From assembly GCA_023259875.1 (NCBI GenBank), contig JALRFL010000124.1:1-17435 (forward strand): a stretch of 17,435 bases of DNA, in the 5' to 3' direction. The notes below the pieces were generated by a model. That model searched no databases. It was not told where the DNA came from and saw only the letters and a list, made by a program, of their open reading frames with translations. This DNA comes from Alphaproteobacteria bacterium (GTDB lineage Bacteria; Pseudomonadota; Alphaproteobacteria; Puniceispirillales; UBA1172). The translations under genes were made by a program, and so were the position numbers. Shown piece after piece: positions 1 through 7,017 of the stretch (positions within the stretch are counted from its first letter, which is position 1; each line of letters opens with the position of its first letter).

Positions 1-762
1 GAAAACATTGATCCATCCGATATGCCGGGATTGGAACGCTGGGTGCTGATGCGGCTTAAAGAAATGGATATCCAAATTCGCAAAGCGGCGGCGGCACATG
101 ACTATCATCAGATTTTCACCATGATCCACCATTTCTGCAACAGTGATCTGTCGGCGTTCTATTTTGATATCCGAAAAGATCTGCTGTATTGTGGGGATGT
201 TGCCTCAACCGAACGCCGCGCTTGCCGCTCGGTGATGGATATTGTGTTTGATACGCTTGTGGTTTGGCTAGCGCCAATTTTGACCTTTACTGCCGAAGAA
301 GCATGGCAGACGCGGTATCCAGACCCCAAGGTTTCTGTTCATTTTCAAGTCTTTCCTGATCTACCGGATCAGTGGCTGGACGAGGCTCTTGGTCTGCGCT
401 GGGCAAAGATTCGCCAAGCCAGATTGCTGGTCACAGGGGCGATTGAAAAGGCACGCAACGCTGGCGTGATGAAATCATCCCTTCAGGCGCACCCCACGCT
501 CTATGCCCCTCAGGCGGTTATTGATGCGTTTGCGGGTCTTGATGCGGCGGATGTGTTTATCACCTCATCCGCGGCTCTTGTTGTCGGTATGCCACCAGAA
601 GATGCCCATATGGATGAAGATCATCTGGATATGGGGGTGACGATTGCCCTTGCTGATGGGGATAAATGCGACCGTTGTTGGAAAATCTTGCCGGAATTGG
701 TGCAATCGGTGGATGGGGATCATCACCTTTGCGGGCGATGTCATGATGTCATTTCCGGCTAG
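1..762 (+). CDS. ileS: Isoleucyl-tRNA synthetase, C-terminal part (5' truncated)
   Basis: IleRS charges tRNA-Ile with isoleucine in the cytoplasm. The reading frame is open from base 1, so the catalytic Rossmann core lies outside the window and only about 253 C-terminal residues are seen. These cover most of the anticodon-binding helical domain (for example LAPILTFTAEEAW, characteristic of class I Ile/Val/Leu enzymes). They end in the C-terminal zinc finger, with CDRC and CGRC pairs whose cysteine codons start at 667, 676, 730 and 739. The protein stops nine residues after the last cysteine's pair, a normal end for bacterial IleRS. The last 20 bases overlap the start of lspA, and ileS-lspA adjacency is widespread in bacteria. 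The assignment is secure; only the 5' end is missing. Confidence 0.96.
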   Translation, partial: ENIDPSDMPGLERWVLMRLKEMDIQIRKAAAAHDYHQIFTMIHHFCNSDLSAFYFDIRKDLLYCGDVASTERRACRSVMDIVFDTLVVWLAPILTFTAEEAWQTRYPDPKVSVHFQVFPDLPDQWLDEALGLRWAKIRQARLLVTGAIEKARNAGVMKSSLQAHPTLYAPQAVIDAFAGLDAADVFITSSAALVVGMPPEDAHMDEDHLDMGVTIALADGDKCDRCWKILPELVQSVDGDHHLCGRCHDVISG

Positions 763-1249
763 ATGGTGGCATGGCTATTTGAGTGTTCTTGGCTTGGTTG
801 CCCTTGACCAACTCACCAAGGGGATCATGCTTGAACTCATCTTTTCGCCGCCGCGCGTGATCACGATTATGCCGTTCCTTAATTTCAGTCCTGCCTATAA
901 CACAGGCATCAGTTTTGGAATGTTTGGCAATAGTGGTGCGATCGGGGTCGTTGTCTTGACTTTTTTTGCCGTTGCCGTTGGGCTGCTGCTGCCATATATT
1001 TCAAGGGACTGGTTGCCACTGGGACGATGGGGTGCCATCATGATGGCTGGTGGCGCGATTGGAAACGCGGTAGATCGCATCCGTTTAGGAAAGGTTGTTG
1101 ATTTTATTGATGTTCATGCAGCAGGGTTTCACTGGCCTGCGTTTAATATCGCGGACAGTGTGATCGTGATCGGGGTTGGTTTTATGCTTTATAGCAGTTG
1201 GCGCCAAGGTAAAGATCAGCGCGACGAAAACCATGATCATGAGATATAA
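743..1249 (+). CDS. lspA: Lipoprotein signal peptidase (signal peptidase II)
   Basis: LspA is an inner-membrane aspartyl protease that removes the signal peptide of prolipoproteins after the lipobox cysteine has been lipidated. From ATG 743 the protein is 168 residues, typical for the family. It has four hydrophobic segments (about residues 10-30, 64-86, 94-110 and 136-152). The conserved blocks GNAVDR (107-112), VVDFID (118-123) and FNIADS (134-139) are present. By family knowledge the catalytic aspartates are those of VVD (D120) and NIAD (D138). The open frame extends upstream to 644, but that stretch lies inside the ileS zinc finger and would add a non-homologous tail, so 743 (or 746) is preferred. 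The 20-base overlap with ileS suggests translational coupling. Confidence 0.93.
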   Translation: MMSFPARWWHGYLSVLGLVALDQLTKGIMLELIFSPPRVITIMPFLNFSPAYNTGISFGMFGNSGAIGVVVLTFFAVAVGLLLPYISRDWLPLGRWGAIMMAGGAIGNAVDRIRLGKVVDFIDVHAAGFHWPAFNIADSVIVIGVGFMLYSSWRQGKDQRDENHDHEI

Positions 1250-1266
1250 TCCCTGCTGGCAACACC

Positions 1267-1295
1267 TTGACGGAAGTAAGATGACAGAACATAGT
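1267..1295 (+). promoter_or_regulatory. Candidate sigma-70 promoter for bamF-mutL
   Basis: A TTGACG hexamer (1267-1272, five of six matches to TTGACA) is followed by exactly 17 bases and CATAGT (1290-1295, four of six matches to TATAAT). It sits in the 66-base gap after lspA. Transcription would begin near 1301-1303, leaving a leader of about 14 bases that carries AGGA (1307-1310) five bases before the ATG at 1316. This would let bamF-mutL be expressed apart from ileS-lspA. Inferred by eye from consensus. Confidence 0.5.
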
Positions 1296-1315
1296 GTTCA
1301 GGAGACAGGATCAGA

Positions 1316-1888
1316 ATGGCAAAAATGGCAAAACAGCAACGGTATTCTTCAATAGGAACCCTGACAATTGGTGGGCTTCTGGGAGGAATGCTTGTGTTAT
1401 CAGCCTGTGGTGGTGGCGCCAATGCCATTAATGGCAGAAAGACCTCACCGGATGAGTTTGAGGTTGTCATCCGTCCGCCTTTGACCTTGCCGCCGAATTT
1501 CTCGCTTCGTCCGGGGGATGTTTCTGATGAAGATATTGCCTCCGGCCAAGGCGGAAATGGGCAGATTAACAATTCTGCCATCACACAGTCTCAGGTGTTG
1601 TTGACCACCTCATCTGCGGATGCCAGTAATTTTGATGAATTGTTTGGCACTGATCAAGCGATAGATAATATTCGCGCCATTATTGACGAAGAAACATTGG
1701 GCATTCAGTTAGATAAGCGGATTCCCCTTGAAGAATTATTCGGGGGTAAGCCAGAAGTCGGCCCTGACCTGAATGCGGAGGCAGAGGCCTTTCGCATCCG
1801 TCAAGCGATCAAAGATGGTAAGCCGTTAAATCTGACACCAACCCCCGGTATTGATCCTATCGAAAAGGAGCCGGTGGAGATTCAATAA
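1316..1888 (+). CDS. bamF: Outer-membrane lipoprotein, DUF3035 / BamF-like
   Basis: This is a predicted 190-residue lipoprotein. It has a basic N-terminus (residues 1-10), a hydrophobic stretch (12-29) and a lipobox LSAC with the lipidated cysteine at 31. Position +2 is Gly, so no Asp inner-membrane retention signal is seen. Just after the anchor is the DUF3035 hallmark, SPDEFEVV..PPLTLPPNFSLRPG (44-67). Proteins of this kind in alphaproteobacteria have been described as BamF, a lipoprotein subunit of the beta-barrel assembly (BAM) complex whose motif resembles part of BamC. The rest (68-190) is polar, low in complexity and probably largely disordered. The start is backed by AGGA five bases upstream; ATG 1325 is an alternative. 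It sits between lspA, whose product would process it, and mutL, five bases downstream. The family call is good; membership of BAM is inferred. Confidence 0.8.
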   Translation: MAKMAKQQRYSSIGTLTIGGLLGGMLVLSACGGGANAINGRKTSPDEFEVVIRPPLTLPPNFSLRPGDVSDEDIASGQGGNGQINNSAITQSQVLLTTSSADASNFDELFGTDQAIDNIRAIIDEETLGIQLDKRIPLEELFGGKPEVGPDLNAEAEAFRIRQAIKDGKPLNLTPTPGIDPIEKEPVEIQ

Positions 1889-1893
1889 CACCG

Positions 1894-3702
1894 ATGATCC
1901 GTCTTCTTCCCGACCACATCATAAATCAGATCGCCGCCGGAGAAGTTGTAGAACGCCCAGCGAGCGCGGTTAAAGAGCTGGTGGAAAATGCTATTGATGC
2001 CAACGCTACCCGAATAGAAGTGGCTATCGCCAACGGTGGCCGCATCATGTTAGCAGTTGATGATAACGGCGATGGCATGACGGGTGATGATCTCAAGATG
2101 GCTGTTCAACGCCACGCCACATCCAAAATCTCTGGTGAAGATATTATGGCCATCCATCATTTGGGGTTTCGTGGTGAAGCGTTACCGTCTATTGCCTCGG
2201 TCAGCCGCATGACAATCTCTAGCCGCGCCGTGGCGGAAGAAAACGGATGGATGCTAGACATTGAAAACGGCAAGATGGGCAATCTTCAACCAGCCTCTCG
2301 GCAAAAAGGCACGAGGGTGGTGGTTGAGAATCTGTTTGCCGCGCTACCGGCACGGCTTAAGTTTCTGAAAACTGACCGCACGGAAACGGCACAAATCCTT
2401 GATATGGTCAGACGAATTAGCATGGCGCATCCGGCCATTGCCTTTTCGGTTAGCGATGCTGGTCGTCAGCCCATGGTGCTTCCTGCTCGTGAGGATATTC
2501 GGGCGCGCATCCGTGATGTGATGGGGGCGGATTTCGCGGATGAAGCGCTAGAAATTGATGCGCGTCGGGATCAGGTGTCGGTGTCTGGGCTAGCAGGGTT
2601 ACCGACTTTTAACAAATCCACCGCGACCGCTATTCATCTCTATGTGAACGGGCGAGCGGTGCGTGACCGCACCTTGATTGGCGCGGTTAGGGCTGCCTAT
2701 GCCGATACTTTGCCCCAAGGGCGGCATCCGGTTGTGGTGTTGTTTATGGGATTGCCTTCCCAAGATGTGGATGTCAATGTCCACCCTGCCAAGGCCGAGG
2801 TGCGGTTTCGTGATGGGGGAATGATCCGTTCTTTGGTGATCAATGCCTTGCGTGCCGCGATTGACAGCAACCGGCAAACAAGCAGCCAATTAGGACAAGT
2901 GGCGATAGGAATGACCGCGCCAAGCCGGGGGTCTTGGTATGGCGGCATGAGGCGCGGCGGCTCATCACACCCAAGGCTAGATTGGCAATCACCTGCTTCA
3001 TATAGCAAAGCGCTACCCTTTACCGATGCCGCCCCCGACGCAAGGCTGGCAGAAACCGAAACAGCTTATGGTGACGCAAGCGATAATGATCAGGGGCAAA
3101 GGGGGGAAGATAGTTTCGCCGATTATCCTCTTGGTGCGGCAAAGGCACAGCTTCACAAAACTTATATTGTGGCAGAAACCCCTGATGGTATTGTTCTGGT
3201 GGATCAACACGCGGCTCATGAAAGGCTGGTGCTGGAACGCATAAAGGCTCAGCGAGAGGCAGGCAAAGTGGAACGCCAAGCTTTGCTGATCCCTGAGGTG
3301 GTGGAACCGGGGGCGGCGGCGGTTTCTATTTTGATTGAACACGCCCCGATGCTGGCTGAATTAGGCATGGTGGTTGAGGCTTTTGGTGATGGCGCGATAC
3401 TGGTACGCGAGACGCCAGCGATTTTGGGTCAGGCAAATATTCAGCGATTGGTTCGTGATACGGCGGATGAGTTGCTGGAACAGGATGCCAGCAAAAGCAT
3501 TGAAGATCGCATCAATCATGTTCTGGCAACGATCTCATGCCATGGCTCGGTACGCGCTGGCAGAGCGCTCAACGCCAGTGAGATGAACGCCCTGTTAAGA
3601 GATATGGAAATCACCCCTCGCTCTGGGCAATGTAATCATGGGCGTCCGACTTTTGTAAATCTTAGCCTTGCGGATATTGAGAAACTTTTTGGTCGCCGCT
3701 AA
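1894..3702 (+). CDS. mutL: DNA mismatch repair protein MutL (endonuclease type)
   Basis: MutL links MutS mismatch recognition to strand incision and removal. The protein is 602 residues. The N-terminal GHKL ATPase shows NQIAAGEVVERP (11-22), the likely general base E28 in KELVEN, a DNGDGM motif and GFRGEALPSIASV. A second lobe follows to about residue 335, then a variable linker (about 340-410). The C-terminal dimerisation domain carries the endonuclease motif DQHA-x2-E-x4-E (437-448), with supporting SCH and CNHGRP (C580) motifs. MutL of organisms without MutH usually keeps this nicking site. The ATG is five bases after the bamF stop; GGAGA (1876-1880) is the only Shine-Dalgarno-like sequence and lies rather far (13 bases), so coupling to bamF translation is likely. 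The stop overlaps the convergent rsmD stop. Confidence 0.97.
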   Translation: MIRLLPDHIINQIAAGEVVERPASAVKELVENAIDANATRIEVAIANGGRIMLAVDDNGDGMTGDDLKMAVQRHATSKISGEDIMAIHHLGFRGEALPSIASVSRMTISSRAVAEENGWMLDIENGKMGNLQPASRQKGTRVVVENLFAALPARLKFLKTDRTETAQILDMVRRISMAHPAIAFSVSDAGRQPMVLPAREDIRARIRDVMGADFADEALEIDARRDQVSVSGLAGLPTFNKSTATAIHLYVNGRAVRDRTLIGAVRAAYADTLPQGRHPVVVLFMGLPSQDVDVNVHPAKAEVRFRDGGMIRSLVINALRAAIDSNRQTSSQLGQVAIGMTAPSRGSWYGGMRRGGSSHPRLDWQSPASYSKALPFTDAAPDARLAETETAYGDASDNDQGQRGEDSFADYPLGAAKAQLHKTYIVAETPDGIVLVDQHAAHERLVLERIKAQREAGKVERQALLIPEVVEPGAAAVSILIEHAPMLAELGMVVEAFGDGAILVRETPAILGQANIQRLVRDTADELLEQDASKSIEDRINHVLATISCHGSVRAGRALNASEMNALLRDMEITPRSGQCNHGRPTFVNLSLADIEKLFGRR

Positions 3703-4274
3703 TCGGGGTGATAACGCAGAAACATAACTCCTGCGCGTCCGGCTTTGCGGCTATCTACGGCGATCCAGCCGGTAGGCAGTTGTGGGGGGAAGCGCAGATC
3801 ATGTTCAATGACGGCTAGCGCTTCTGGCAGGACGGCTTTTGCGTCTGTGAGCTGGGTGAGGGCAAGTTGTGACACATCCCCCTCATCAGCAGAGATGCGC
3901 CAAGGGGGATCAAGAAAAAGCAACCCTGCCGCCCCAAATGGCCAAGTCAACGGCTTGGTCAGGTCGCGGTCGATAACGCCACAGGCATCACCAGCAGCAA
4001 GTTTTTGGATATTGGCGGTAATGGCTGATCTTGCTGATCGGTCATGATCAACCATAATCACGCGCTTTGCGCCTCTTGACCATGCCTCAAGCCCCATTGC
4101 CCCACTGCCAGCAAAAGCATCAATCACTAATGGCGTCTCCAGCACTTCCCCATGGCGGCCGCCATGAAGCACATTGAAGATCATTTCCCTTGTGCGATCG
4201 GCGGTTGGGCGAGTGATCTGGCCTTTAGGGGCGATAAGGGTCGCGCCGCGTTTTTTTCCGCTGATGATTCGCAT
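3699..4274 (-). CDS. rsmD: 16S rRNA (guanine-966-N2)-methyltransferase RsmD
   Basis: RsmD methylates G966 of 16S rRNA (E. coli numbering) in the small subunit using S-adenosylmethionine. From the ATG at 4274 the protein is 191 residues, the usual size. It begins MRIISGKKRG, followed by RPTADRTREMIFN (22-34), characteristic of RsmD. The SAM-binding motif I is DAFAGSGAMGLEAWSRGA (52-69), and the catalytic (N/D)PP(Y/F)-type motif is DPPW (122-125). The open frame runs upstream to 4451, but those 59 codons lie under the rluB-like gene in another frame and look like basic low-complexity noise, so 4274 is the start. It overlaps the rluB-like gene by 50 bases and is presumably translated from the same mRNA. 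No convincing Shine-Dalgarno sequence precedes it. Confidence 0.93.
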   Translation of the reverse strand: MRIISGKKRGATLIAPKGQITRPTADRTREMIFNVLHGGRHGEVLETPLVIDAFAGSGAMGLEAWSRGAKRVIMVDHDRSARSAITANIQKLAAGDACGVIDRDLTKPLTWPFGAAGLLFLDPPWRISADEGDVSQLALTQLTDAKAVLPEALAVIEHDLRFPPQLPTGWIAVDSRKAGRAGVMFLRYHPD

Positions 4275-5184
4275 GATGACTTGGTTTCTTTTCGCCAGCC
4301 TTAGAGGTTGGCGTTTTGGAGCTAAGAGGGGCTTTGGCTTGTGACTTGGGTCGAGCTTTGGCTTGCGGTTTTGCCGCCGCAGGTTGAGATATCTGATCGG
4401 CTTTCTTAAGGCCAAGCTGATCACGCAAGACCGCGGCCTTAACCTCAACAATGTCGCCTTCTTCCATTCGTGACAACATGAATGGCCCGAATGAGGTTCG
4501 GATCAGACGGCTAACCGGATAACCGAAATGTTCCATTAATTTCCGGATTTCGCGGTTTTTGCCCTCTTTGAGAGCGATGTTTAGCCAAGCGTTGCTATTG
4601 GCCTGATGATCCAGACTGGCGGCCACGGGGCGATAACGCACCCCATCCACGGTCAAACCGCGAGCGAGTTGATCAAGATGGTCAGTTTTGACTTGCCCAT
4701 GAACGCGCGCCCGATATTTGCGAATCCAGCCAGTTGAGGGCAATTCCAAATACCGCGCCAATGCCCCACTATTGGTCAGCAGGATCAGGCCTTCGGAATC
4801 CAGATCAAGGCGTCCAACGCTAATCAATCGGGGCAAATCTTCGCCATGTTGGTCTCTGATCGCATCAAATATAGTCATGCGGTCTTTTTCGTCCCGGTGG
4901 CTGACCACCAATCCGCGCGGCTTATAATATCGCCATAGACGGGGTGGGGCGATCACTGGCAAAGGGGTGTTATCAACGGTGATGACCTGTTCATGGGTCA
5001 CATTGATGGCTGGGCTGTCTTGTTTTACGCCATCGACCTTAACGCGGCCGTTAGTGATCCATTGTTCCGCGTCTCGCCGAGAACATAGCCCTGCCGCCGC
5101 GATGCGTTTGGCTAGGCGTTGCGGTGCTTGGGTGGCCGCGTCAAAGAGCGCGGCTAGTTCGGTTTTCTGTGGTAATTTTGCCAT
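4225..5184 (-). CDS. rluB: 23S rRNA pseudouridine synthase, RluB/RsuA family
   Basis: This 319-residue enzyme would isomerise a specific uridine in rRNA to pseudouridine. An S4 RNA-binding domain (about residues 22-75, QRLAKRIAAAGLCSRRDAE) is followed by the RsuA/RluB/E/F-type catalytic domain. GRLDLDSEGLILLT (124-137) holds the catalytic Asp127, and LKEGKNREIRKLMEHFG (205-221) is a family signature. RluB, which modifies U2605 of E. coli 23S rRNA, is the usual alphaproteobacterial assignment, but RluE, RluF or RsuA specificity cannot be ruled out by eye. Residues 261-319 form a Lys/Ala/Pro/Arg-rich, probably disordered tail. Its last 50 bases overlap the start of rsmD. The ATG at 5184 lies downstream of a candidate promoter at 5211-5240. 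Confidence 0.88.
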   Translation of the reverse strand: MAKLPQKTELAALFDAATQAPQRLAKRIAAAGLCSRRDAEQWITNGRVKVDGVKQDSPAINVTHEQVITVDNTPLPVIAPPRLWRYYKPRGLVVSHRDEKDRMTIFDAIRDQHGEDLPRLISVGRLDLDSEGLILLTNSGALARYLELPSTGWIRKYRARVHGQVKTDHLDQLARGLTVDGVRYRPVAASLDHQANSNAWLNIALKEGKNREIRKLMEHFGYPVSRLIRTSFGPFMLSRMEEGDIVEVKAAVLRDQLGLKKADQISQPAAAKPQAKARPKSQAKAPLSSKTPTSKAGEKKPSHHANHQRKKTRRDPYRP

Positions 5185-5210
5185 GCCGCCACCATAGCCT
5201 AAATGGCGGA

Positions 5211-5240
5211 ATTATGCGATGCTGTTTCGTATGAAGACAA
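5211..5240 (-). promoter_or_regulatory. Candidate promoter for rluB-rsmD
   Basis: Read on the minus strand, TTGTCT (5240-5235) is followed by an 18-base spacer and CATAAT (5216-5211, five of six matches to TATAAT). Transcription would start near 5205, giving a leader of about 20 bases before the rluB-like ATG at 5184. The leader includes a G-rich GGTGGCGG stretch just upstream of that ATG. The site overlaps the first codons of the divergent tadA. Found by eye against consensus. Confidence 0.42.
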
Positions 5241-5692
5241 CACAAGCCTATCAAGATTATATGACCGATGCGCTTGCCGCCGCCAAAGCGGCAGGGGAAG
5301 CCGAGGATGTGCCCGTTGGTGCGGTGGTTGTTGCCGCGGATGGGACGGTGCTTGCGGTTGCAGGCAATCGGGTGGAACGCGATTGTGACCCAACCGCCCA
5401 TGCAGAGATTCTTGCCCTTCGTGAAGCCTCTGCCAAGCGTCACAATCCGCGTCTCAGCGATTGTGATTTATGGGTGACGCTAGAGCCATGCGCCATGTGT
5501 GCCAGTGCCATTGCCCAGGCGCGGATCAGACGGCTTTATATTGGTGCAGGGGATGAAAAATCAGGGGGCGTCTTTCATGGGGCTAAGGTGTTTGATCACC
5601 CCCAATGCCATCATAAGCCAGAGATATATGATGGCATCAAGGCAGAGGCATCACGCCAAATGCTGAAATCGTTTTTTGCGCGCCGCCGTTAA
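5219..5692 (+). CDS. tadA: tRNA-specific adenosine deaminase TadA
   Basis: TadA converts A34 to inosine in the anticodon of tRNA-Arg(ACG), a zinc-dependent essential reaction in most bacteria. From ATG 5219 the protein is 157 residues. The cytidine/deoxycytidylate deaminase fold shows VPVGAVVV (31-38), the HAE motif (H61 zinc ligand, E63 proton shuttle) and PCAMC (C91 and C94 zinc ligands). This arrangement, plus DPTAHAE and a C-terminal SFFARRR, matches TadA better than free-base deaminases. GGCGGA (5205-5210) lies eight bases before ATG 5219 and supports it, but ATG 5231 and 5261 are possible in-frame starts. The gap to the divergent rluB-like gene is only 34 bases. Its stop overlaps the purD stop. 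Confidence 0.92.
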   Translation: MLFRMKTTQAYQDYMTDALAAAKAAGEAEDVPVGAVVVAADGTVLAVAGNRVERDCDPTAHAEILALREASAKRHNPRLSDCDLWVTLEPCAMCASAIAQARIRRLYIGAGDEKSGGVFHGAKVFDHPQCHHKPEIYDGIKAEASRQMLKSFFARRR

Positions 5693-6945
5693 CTGGCGAT
5701 ATCTTTGCGATAATACACATTGGGCCAGTTGATGGTGTTCACACGGGCATAGGCGGTTTGCCTTGCGCTGGCTTGATCTTCTCCCCATCCGGTCACCACC
5801 AGAACACGGCCGCCAGTGGCGATAATTTCCCCATCTGACCTTTGCGTTCCGGCGTGAAACACCATGCTGTTTGATATCGCATCCTCGGTCAGTCCGGTGA
5901 TCACTCCACCGGGTGTAATTGGCCCCGGATATCCGCCATTTGCCATCACTACGGTTACCGCCGCCCCGGGTTTGAATTGCAACGCGGTCTGATGAAGCTG
6001 TGTTTTGGTGGCGGCAACAAGTGCGCTAAGCAAATCGGTTTCCAAACGCGGCAAGATCACCTCAGCCTCGGGGTCACCAAAACGGCAATTAAACTCGATC
6101 ACTTTTGGGCCATCTTGGGTGATCATTAAGCCAACATAGAGAAAACCTTGATAAGGCATGCCTTCGGCTTTCATGCCATGGATGACATTTTCTACCACTT
6201 CACGCCACACCTGATCGGTGAGATGCGGATGGGCATCAAGGGCAGGGGCAGGGGAAACCGCACCCATGCCGCCGGTATTTGGGCCTTTATCCCCATCTAA
6301 CGCCCGTTTGTAATCTTGTGCTGTGCCGATCATAATGGCGTGATCACCATCAGCCATGGCAAAAAGTGAGGCTTCCACGCCAGTGATGCGCTCCTCAATT
6401 AAAATAGATGCCCCAGCATCGCCAAACTGTTGGTCATCCAGCATATTGGTAATGGCGGCGATGGCCTCCGCCTTGGTATCGGCGACAACCACCCCCTTTC
6501 CGGCGGCCAGACCATCCGCCTTGATCACATGGCCCTCAGCAGGGTGATCTTGGATAAAGGCAATCGCCTCACTGCTGTTGGTGAATTGCTGCCAATTGGG
6601 TTGAGGGATGTGGTGACGATCACAAAACGCCCGGGCAAAGGCCTTAGAGCCTTCAAGCATAGCGGCTTTTTGGCTTGGCCCAAATACAGCGACTCCGGCG
6701 GCGTTTAGCCGATCTGCCAAGCCCTCAACCAATGGCGCTTCGGGGCCTATCACCACCAGATCAACGGCTTCATCCTTGATGGCGGCAAAAAGGGCTTCCT
6801 CATCAGGGCAATCCAGACAACGGGCGAGCTGGGCTATGCCCGGATTGCCGGGGGCGGCTAGCAATTCGGTGAGCAAAGGTGAAGAAGCTATAGCATAGGC
6901 TAGGGCGTGTTCTCTGCCGCCACCACCAATAATCAAGACTTTCAT
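5689..6945 (-). CDS. purD: Phosphoribosylamine-glycine ligase (GAR synthetase)
   Basis: PurD joins glycine to 5-phosphoribosylamine with ATP, the second step of de novo purine synthesis. The 418-residue length is normal. The N-domain begins MKVLIIGGGGREHALA, with the glycine loop at 7-13. It is followed by the family block VIGPEAPLVEGLADRL and FGPSQKAAMLEGSKAFA. The ATP-grasp domain shows VIKADGLAAGKGVVVA and, later, EFNCRFGDPEAEVILPRL, the metal/phosphate-binding segment typical of PurD. A strong Shine-Dalgarno run (AAAGGGGG on the minus strand, about 6950-6959) precedes the ATG. It is divergent from xseA with 72 bases between, and convergent with tadA with a 4-base stop overlap. No PurR-type operator is recognised. 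Confidence 0.97.
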   Translation of the reverse strand: MKVLIIGGGGREHALAYAIASSPLLTELLAAPGNPGIAQLARCLDCPDEEALFAAIKDEAVDLVVIGPEAPLVEGLADRLNAAGVAVFGPSQKAAMLEGSKAFARAFCDRHHIPQPNWQQFTNSSEAIAFIQDHPAEGHVIKADGLAAGKGVVVADTKAEAIAAITNMLDDQQFGDAGASILIEERITGVEASLFAMADGDHAIMIGTAQDYKRALDGDKGPNTGGMGAVSPAPALDAHPHLTDQVWREVVENVIHGMKAEGMPYQGFLYVGLMITQDGPKVIEFNCRFGDPEAEVILPRLETDLLSALVAATKTQLHQTALQFKPGAAVTVVMANGGYPGPITPGGVITGLTEDAISNSMVFHAGTQRSDGEIIATGGRVLVVTGWGEDQASARQTAYARVNTINWPNVYYRKDIAS

Positions 6946-7017
6946 TTTTTACCCCCTTTGCATCACATATCGCACCTAGCCAATGGCCTTATCCGCGTCA
7001 CTATGGCATAACATGGT

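Noticed and set aside
644..742. Upstream extension of the lspA reading frame
   Set aside because: It lies wholly under the ileS zinc-finger codons and adds a non-hydrophobic, non-homologous tail; ATG 743 gives a normal LspA length.
895..1080. Minus-strand frame inside lspA, and similar frames under mutL, purD, xseA, waaA and msbA
   Set aside because: All lie antisense or out of frame to genes with strong family motifs and show no domain of their own.
1281..1355. 24-codon reading frame with GGAAG upstream, overlapping the bamF start
   Set aside because: It lies over the candidate -10 element and across the bamF start in another frame; no sign that it encodes a conserved peptide.
4275..4451. 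Longer rsmD start at 4451
   Set aside because: The extra 59 codons are an out-of-frame shadow of the rluB-like gene; RsmD proteins begin at the MRIISG-type sequence.
6946..7017. Promoter or purine-responsive operator between purD and xseA
   Set aside because: CATAGT (minus strand, 7005-7000) and CATAAC (plus strand, 7007-7012) are -10-like, but neither has a convincing -35 at 16-18 bases, and no PurR-type palindrome is seen.
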